Assembly: GCA_903882725.1 (NCBI GenBank)
Contig: CAIRYF010000237.1
Span: 1-8,708 of the forward strand
Reading direction: 5' to 3'
Source: an uncultured Simplicispira sp.
Lineage (GTDB): Bacteria > Pseudomonadota > Gammaproteobacteria > Burkholderiales > Burkholderiaceae_C
DNA length: 8,708 nucleotides
Positions 6,628 through 8,708 of this stretch are shown in pieces. The notes under the pieces are model-generated. The model made no database searches. It saw nothing but the letters and a program-made list of their open reading frames with translations, and was not told the origin of the DNA. Numbering within the stretch: position 1 is the stretch's first letter; each line of letters begins with the position of its first letter. Position numbers and translations under genes: made by a program.

Positions 6628-6917
6628 GGAGACTTCTTTGGTGAGGAGGAGGAGTTGGCTGGATGCAAAAGCCGTGAAAACAGGCGGGATGCGCGCGGTG
6701 CCTCGGACGGCACCGGATCATGCCCGCCTTGGCACCAAGGCTGACAACGCACCAGTCGCGCCAGTGTCAACCATGACCCTGCGCCAGCGCCATGCTGCTG
6801 CAGCGCCTGAATGGAATAGACCGAGCAAGTCGGCTCAAAGCGGCACGCCGAGCCCAGCCACGGGCTGAGAATTAAGCGGTAGCCTTTGACCAGCGCGATC
6901 AATAAGCGCTGCATCAT
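6624..6917 (-). CDS. yidD: membrane protein insertion efficiency factor YidD
   Basis: YidD is a small membrane-associated protein that helps YidC-dependent insertion. The 97-residue protein shows the family pattern. An N-terminal amphipathic stretch (LLIALVKGYRLILSPWLG, 5-22) is followed by CRFEPTCSVYSIQAL (25-39), then WLTLARLVRCQPWCQGG and HDPVP (49-70). A variable Ser/Lys-rich tail (71-97) follows. Two adjacent ATGs (6917 and 6914) open the frame. The first overlaps the rnpA stop as ATGA, so it is favoured through coupling. The stop overlaps yidC the same way. This packed rnpA-yidD-yidC order is the usual one in proteobacteria and supports the call. Confidence 0.96.
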   Translation of the reverse strand: MMQRLLIALVKGYRLILSPWLGSACRFEPTCSVYSIQALQQHGAGAGSWLTLARLVRCQPWCQGGHDPVPSEAPRASRLFSRLLHPANSSSSPKKSP

Positions 6918-7309
6918 GGCTGCGTACCTTGGGGTGCAGCGCGGGCAAAAAGCTGCAACAACTCAGTTCGCACGGCGGCTTTTAAAGCCTCCGAGCTGGC
7001 GCTGACAAAGTGCTTGCGATCAAATGTGGTACGCAAGCGCACCACATAGGATGCCACCAACAATTGCGGCTCCAGCGCCGTCGCTACGGTATAGATTTGC
7101 CGCTTGATAGCGTTGCGCGTCACCGCGCGGCGCGCCCAGCGCTTGGGTGCCATAGCGCCCAGCCAGACATCTGGCTGCTCAAACAACGACAAATGCGCTG
7201 CACTGTCGGCATCAAATGCCAAACGGTGCAACGCAAAATGGGCTGTACGGGCGACAGTGCCGCCAGCCATCGTGGCTTGGAACTGCGCGCGGGTTTGTAG
7301 CCGCTGCAT
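6914..7309 (-). CDS. rnpA: ribonuclease P protein component
   Basis: RnpA binds the RNase P RNA (rnpB, not in this window) and helps it cut 5' leaders from precursor tRNAs. The chosen ATG at 7309 gives 131 residues, normal for the family. It has GGAG (7320-7317 on this strand) seven bases upstream. The start MQRLQTRAQFQATMAGG is typical, and the basic RNA-binding signature KRWARRAVTRNAIKRQIY (56-73) includes the conserved RNxxKR. The reading frame stays open upstream to a GTG at 7432 inside rpmH, which would add 41 residues. That extension overlaps rpmH in another frame and has no family support. The gene lies 61 bases after rpmH and overlaps yidD by four bases. Confidence 0.96.
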   Translation of the reverse strand: MQRLQTRAQFQATMAGGTVARTAHFALHRLAFDADSAAHLSLFEQPDVWLGAMAPKRWARRAVTRNAIKRQIYTVATALEPQLLVASYVVRLRTTFDRKHFVSASSEALKAAVRTELLQLFARAAPQGTQP

Positions 7310-7370
7310 CAGGGCGCTCCGCAGGGAGTTTTCCGGCGCAAACCGGGGAGCGTGCCCAAGTCCAGTGGCC

Positions 7371-7505
7371 TTAGACGGCCAGGCGCTTGCGGCCCTTGGC
7401 GCGGCGTGCGTTGATGACAGCGCGGCCACCACGGGTTTTCATACGCACCAAAAAGCCATGGGTACGGGCGCGGCGCGTTTTGGAGGGTTGGTAAGTGCGT
7501 TTCAT
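7371..7505 (-). CDS. rpmH: 50S ribosomal protein L34
   Basis: This is a 44-residue, strongly basic ribosomal protein of the large subunit. The reading starts [18 protein letters not shown] and ends [11 protein letters not shown], which matches L34 over its whole length. It is too short for most ORF filters but clear by sequence. AAGGA (7516-7512 on this strand) stands six bases before the ATG at 7505. It is the first gene of the minus-strand cluster and diverges from dnaA, the arrangement usual near bacterial origins. Confidence 0.98.
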   Translation of the reverse strand: MKRTYQPSKTRRARTHGFLVRMKTRGGRAVINARRAKGRKRLAV

Positions 7506-7561
7506 GTGGAGTCCTTCAGGGGTTCAGTTCTGCCGCGCAGGATGCGGCCCGGGTCAAATCA

Positions 7562-7579
7562 CCCTGAACACATTCAGGG
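7562..7579 (-). promoter_or_regulatory. short perfect hairpin in the rpmH leader
   Basis: CCCTGAA (7562-7568) and TTCAGGG (7573-7579) form a perfect 7-bp stem with a four-base loop, readable on either strand. Placed just after the predicted rpmH promoter, it would lie at or near the 5' end of the rpmH transcript. It could stabilise the mRNA or be a protein-binding palindrome. It has no U-run, so it is not an intrinsic terminator. Confidence 0.5.
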
Positions 7580-7588
7580 AAACCGAAG

Positions 7589-7617
7589 ATTATTGCAGGT
7601 TCATGCCGTCAAGGCAA
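7589..7617 (-). promoter_or_regulatory. candidate sigma-70 promoter of the rpmH operon
   Basis: On the minus strand TTGCCT (7617-7612; 4 of 6 consensus bases) is followed by a 17-base spacer and AATAAT (7594-7589; 5 of 6). Transcription would start near 7582, about 77 bases before the rpmH ATG. This is a by-eye consensus match. Confidence 0.45.
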
Positions 7618-7668
7618 TGATCTGCGCAAAGCAATTGCCCAAAAGCGGCGTAGAAAACGGTTATTAAG

Positions 7669-7697
7669 TTGTGGATAACTACTTGATAAGCTACAAT
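7669..7697 (+). promoter_or_regulatory. possible dnaA promoter
   Basis: TACAAT (7692-7697) matches the -10 consensus at 5 of 6 bases. At 17 bases upstream the -35 position reads TTGTGG (7669-7674), a weak match within the DnaA box. A second choice is TTGATA (7683-7688) paired with TTGAAT (7706-7711). The assignment is uncertain. Confidence 0.35.
7670..7678 (-). promoter_or_regulatory. perfect DnaA box
   Basis: TGTGGATAA on the plus strand is the exact complement of the consensus TTATCCACA. It overlaps the place where the -35 element of a dnaA promoter with the TACAAT -10 (7692-7697) would lie, which fits autorepression by DnaA. Confidence 0.8.
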
Positions 7698-7718
7698 TTA
7701 TGGCCTTGAATGTTCCTT

Positions 7719-7727
7719 CTATCCACA
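7719..7727 (+). promoter_or_regulatory. near-consensus DnaA box in the dnaA leader
   Basis: CTATCCACA differs from TTATCCACA only at the first base. It lies 14 bases before the dnaA ATG, in the opposite orientation to the box at 7670-7678. It may help DnaA repress its own gene. Confidence 0.55.
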
Positions 7728-7741
7728 AGAAAAACACCCGA

Positions 7742-8708
7742 ATGACAGAGGAACTTCCCCGCAGCACGACCCCCGTCGTCGGCGCTGACGCTGGTCAGGC
7801 ACTGTGGCAGGCCTGCCTTGAACAACTGGCCCAAGATTTACCCGCGCAGCAGTTCAATACGTGGATCAGGCCGCTGGCGGCACAGGTCACTGAAGACCTT
7901 TCACGCATCACCCTTTACGTTCCCAATCGCTTCACACTGGACTGGATTCGCGCCCAATACGCCGGTCGCATTGCCAATTCGCTAGAGTTGTTGTCTGGCC
8001 AGTCACTGGTGCTGGATTTGGCCCTTGCCCAACGTACCAGCACTGCACGCACCCACATTCCCGCCAGTCACACGGTTGCTCCAGCCCTTGCCGAGTCAGC
8101 CCCTGCGGTGGACGATGGTTCCCGGGGCGTGCTGCGCAACCGGTTGAATGCAGCACTCACTTTTGACACGCTGGTCGAGGGCACAGCCAACCGCATGGCG
8201 CGCGCTGCAGCCATTCATGTGGCCAGTATGCCGGGGCACTTGTACAACCCGCTGTTTATCTACGGTGGTGTTGGTTTGGGCAAGACGCATTTGGTACACG
8301 CCGTGGGCAATAAGCTGCTGCACGACCGGCCCGATGCCAAAGTTCTCTACATTCACGCCGAGCAATTTGTCTCGGATGTGGTGAAGGCCTACCAGCGCAA
8401 AACTTTTGATGAATTTAAAGAGCGCTACCACTCGCTTGATTTGCTGCTGATTGATGACGTGCAGTTCTTTGCCAACAAAGATCGCACCCAAGAAGAGTTC
8501 TTTAACGCCTTTGAAGCGCTGTTGGCCAAAAAAAGCCACATCGTCATGACCAGCGACACCTACCCCAAGGGCTTGGCCGACATCCACGAGCGCTTGGTGT
8601 CGCGCTTTGATTCGGGCCTGACGGTAACTATCGAGCCGCCCGAGCTTGAAATGCGCGTGGCCATTTTGATCAACAAGGCACGCACTGAAAACGTTGATAT
8701 GCCCGAAG
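7742..8708 (+). CDS. dnaA: chromosomal replication initiator protein DnaA, 3' end missing
   Basis: DnaA is the AAA+ ATPase that binds DnaA boxes and opens the origin. The first 322 codons are present; the frame is open at the right edge, and the DNA-binding domain IV and the end of domain III are missing. Domain I is ALWQACLEQLAQDLPAQQFN with TWIRPL (20-45). A variable, Ala/Thr/Pro-rich domain II linker spans about 95-135. Domain III begins near LTFDTLVEG (139-147) and has Walker A GGVGLGKTH (175-183), Walker B LLLIDDVQF (234-242), sensor I MTSD (269-272) and the box VII/arginine-finger segment ERLVSRF (283-289). The ATG at 7742 (MTEELPR) agrees with the usual MTEEL start. An in-frame ATG at 7700 would add 14 residues. 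Neither has a strong Shine-Dalgarno sequence; AAGAAA at 7727-7732 is the nearest purine run to the ATG at 7742. Confidence 0.98.
   Translation, partial: MTEELPRSTTPVVGADAGQALWQACLEQLAQDLPAQQFNTWIRPLAAQVTEDLSRITLYVPNRFTLDWIRAQYAGRIANSLELLSGQSLVLDLALAQRTSTARTHIPASHTVAPALAESAPAVDDGSRGVLRNRLNAALTFDTLVEGTANRMARAAAIHVASMPGHLYNPLFIYGGVGLGKTHLVHAVGNKLLHDRPDAKVLYIHAEQFVSDVVKAYQRKTFDEFKERYHSLDLLLIDDVQFFANKDRTQEEFFNAFEALLAKKSHIVMTSDTYPKGLADIHERLVSRFDSGLTVTIEPPELEMRVAILINKARTENVDMPE

Larger units (their letters stand above)
7506..7741. other. rpmH-dnaA intergenic region: dnaA control region, possible part of oriC
   Basis: This 236-bp gap separates the divergent rpmH and dnaA genes. Its right third is AT-rich and contains two DnaA-box-like sites (7670-7678 and 7719-7727). 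The left part carries the rpmH leader and promoter. In many bacteria the origin lies beside dnaA, either here or between dnaA and dnaN, which is outside the window. Two boxes are few for a full origin, so control of dnaA is the safer reading. Confidence 0.45.

Noticed and set aside
5146..6744. A 532-codon plus-strand frame opposite yidC
   Set aside because: It is the antisense shadow of a clear, complete yidC. The translation is rich in Arg, His and Gln with no recognisable domain, as expected of antisense frames in GC-rich DNA.
7310..7432. N-terminal extension of RnpA starting at a GTG inside rpmH
   Set aside because: The frame is open, which recalls the overlapping rpmH/rnpA of Thermus. 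But the ATG at 7309 has a good GGAG and gives normal RnpA length, and the extra residues resemble no RnpA N-terminus.
1..8708. CRISPR arrays, tRNA or rRNA genes, insertion sequences, toxin-antitoxin or defence genes
   Set aside because: I looked for regular spaced repeats, cloverleaf-like tails, transposase motifs and defence domains and saw none. The window is filled by core genes.

Overview
The window looks like chromosomal DNA from a GC-rich betaproteobacterium, most likely a member of the Comamonadaceae (Burkholderiales). The evidence is the order rpmH-rnpA-yidD-yidC-mnmE diverging from dnaA, protein sequences of betaproteobacterial type, and an intergenic palindrome of a kind I recall from genomes of this family. 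The lineage is inferred from memory of families, not from a search.

Layout, left to right. (1) Plus strand: the 3' part of a KefB/KefC-type cation:proton antiporter with RCK and TrkA-C domains (1-1238), then a G-free, C-rich spacer, then apt (1325-1879). (2) Minus strand, read from right to left: rpmH (7371-7505), rnpA (6914-7309), yidD (6624-6917), yidC (4939-6627), mnmE (3397-4806), a stand-alone cyclic-nucleotide-binding-domain protein (2899-3390) and an uncharacterised low-complexity protein (1938-2843). The last gene converges on apt. (3) Plus strand: dnaA from 7742, running off the right edge. The 236-bp gap between rpmH and dnaA holds two DnaA boxes, a likely rpmH promoter, a possible dnaA promoter and a small hairpin. 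It is a dnaA control region and possibly part of the origin. No stretch longer than 300 bases lacks a gene.

How the genes fit together. The minus-strand cluster couples ribosome protein L34, the protein part of RNase P, two membrane-protein insertion factors and the tRNA-modifying GTPase MnmE. rnpA/yidD and yidD/yidC overlap by four bases (ATGA), so translation is probably coupled. The two genes after mnmE look like a lineage-specific extension of this operon. dnaA starts replication and probably controls its own promoter.

This is mostly a core housekeeping region, and I see no clear undescribed multi-gene system. The points most worth checking are these: a nested palindrome between yidC and mnmE whose edge can fold over the mnmE ribosome binding site; a related-looking segment inside the mnmE reading frame; a very strong G-quadruplex motif in the uncharacterised gene; and a G-free leader in front of apt that lacks a Shine-Dalgarno sequence and looks like a Rho-loading site.
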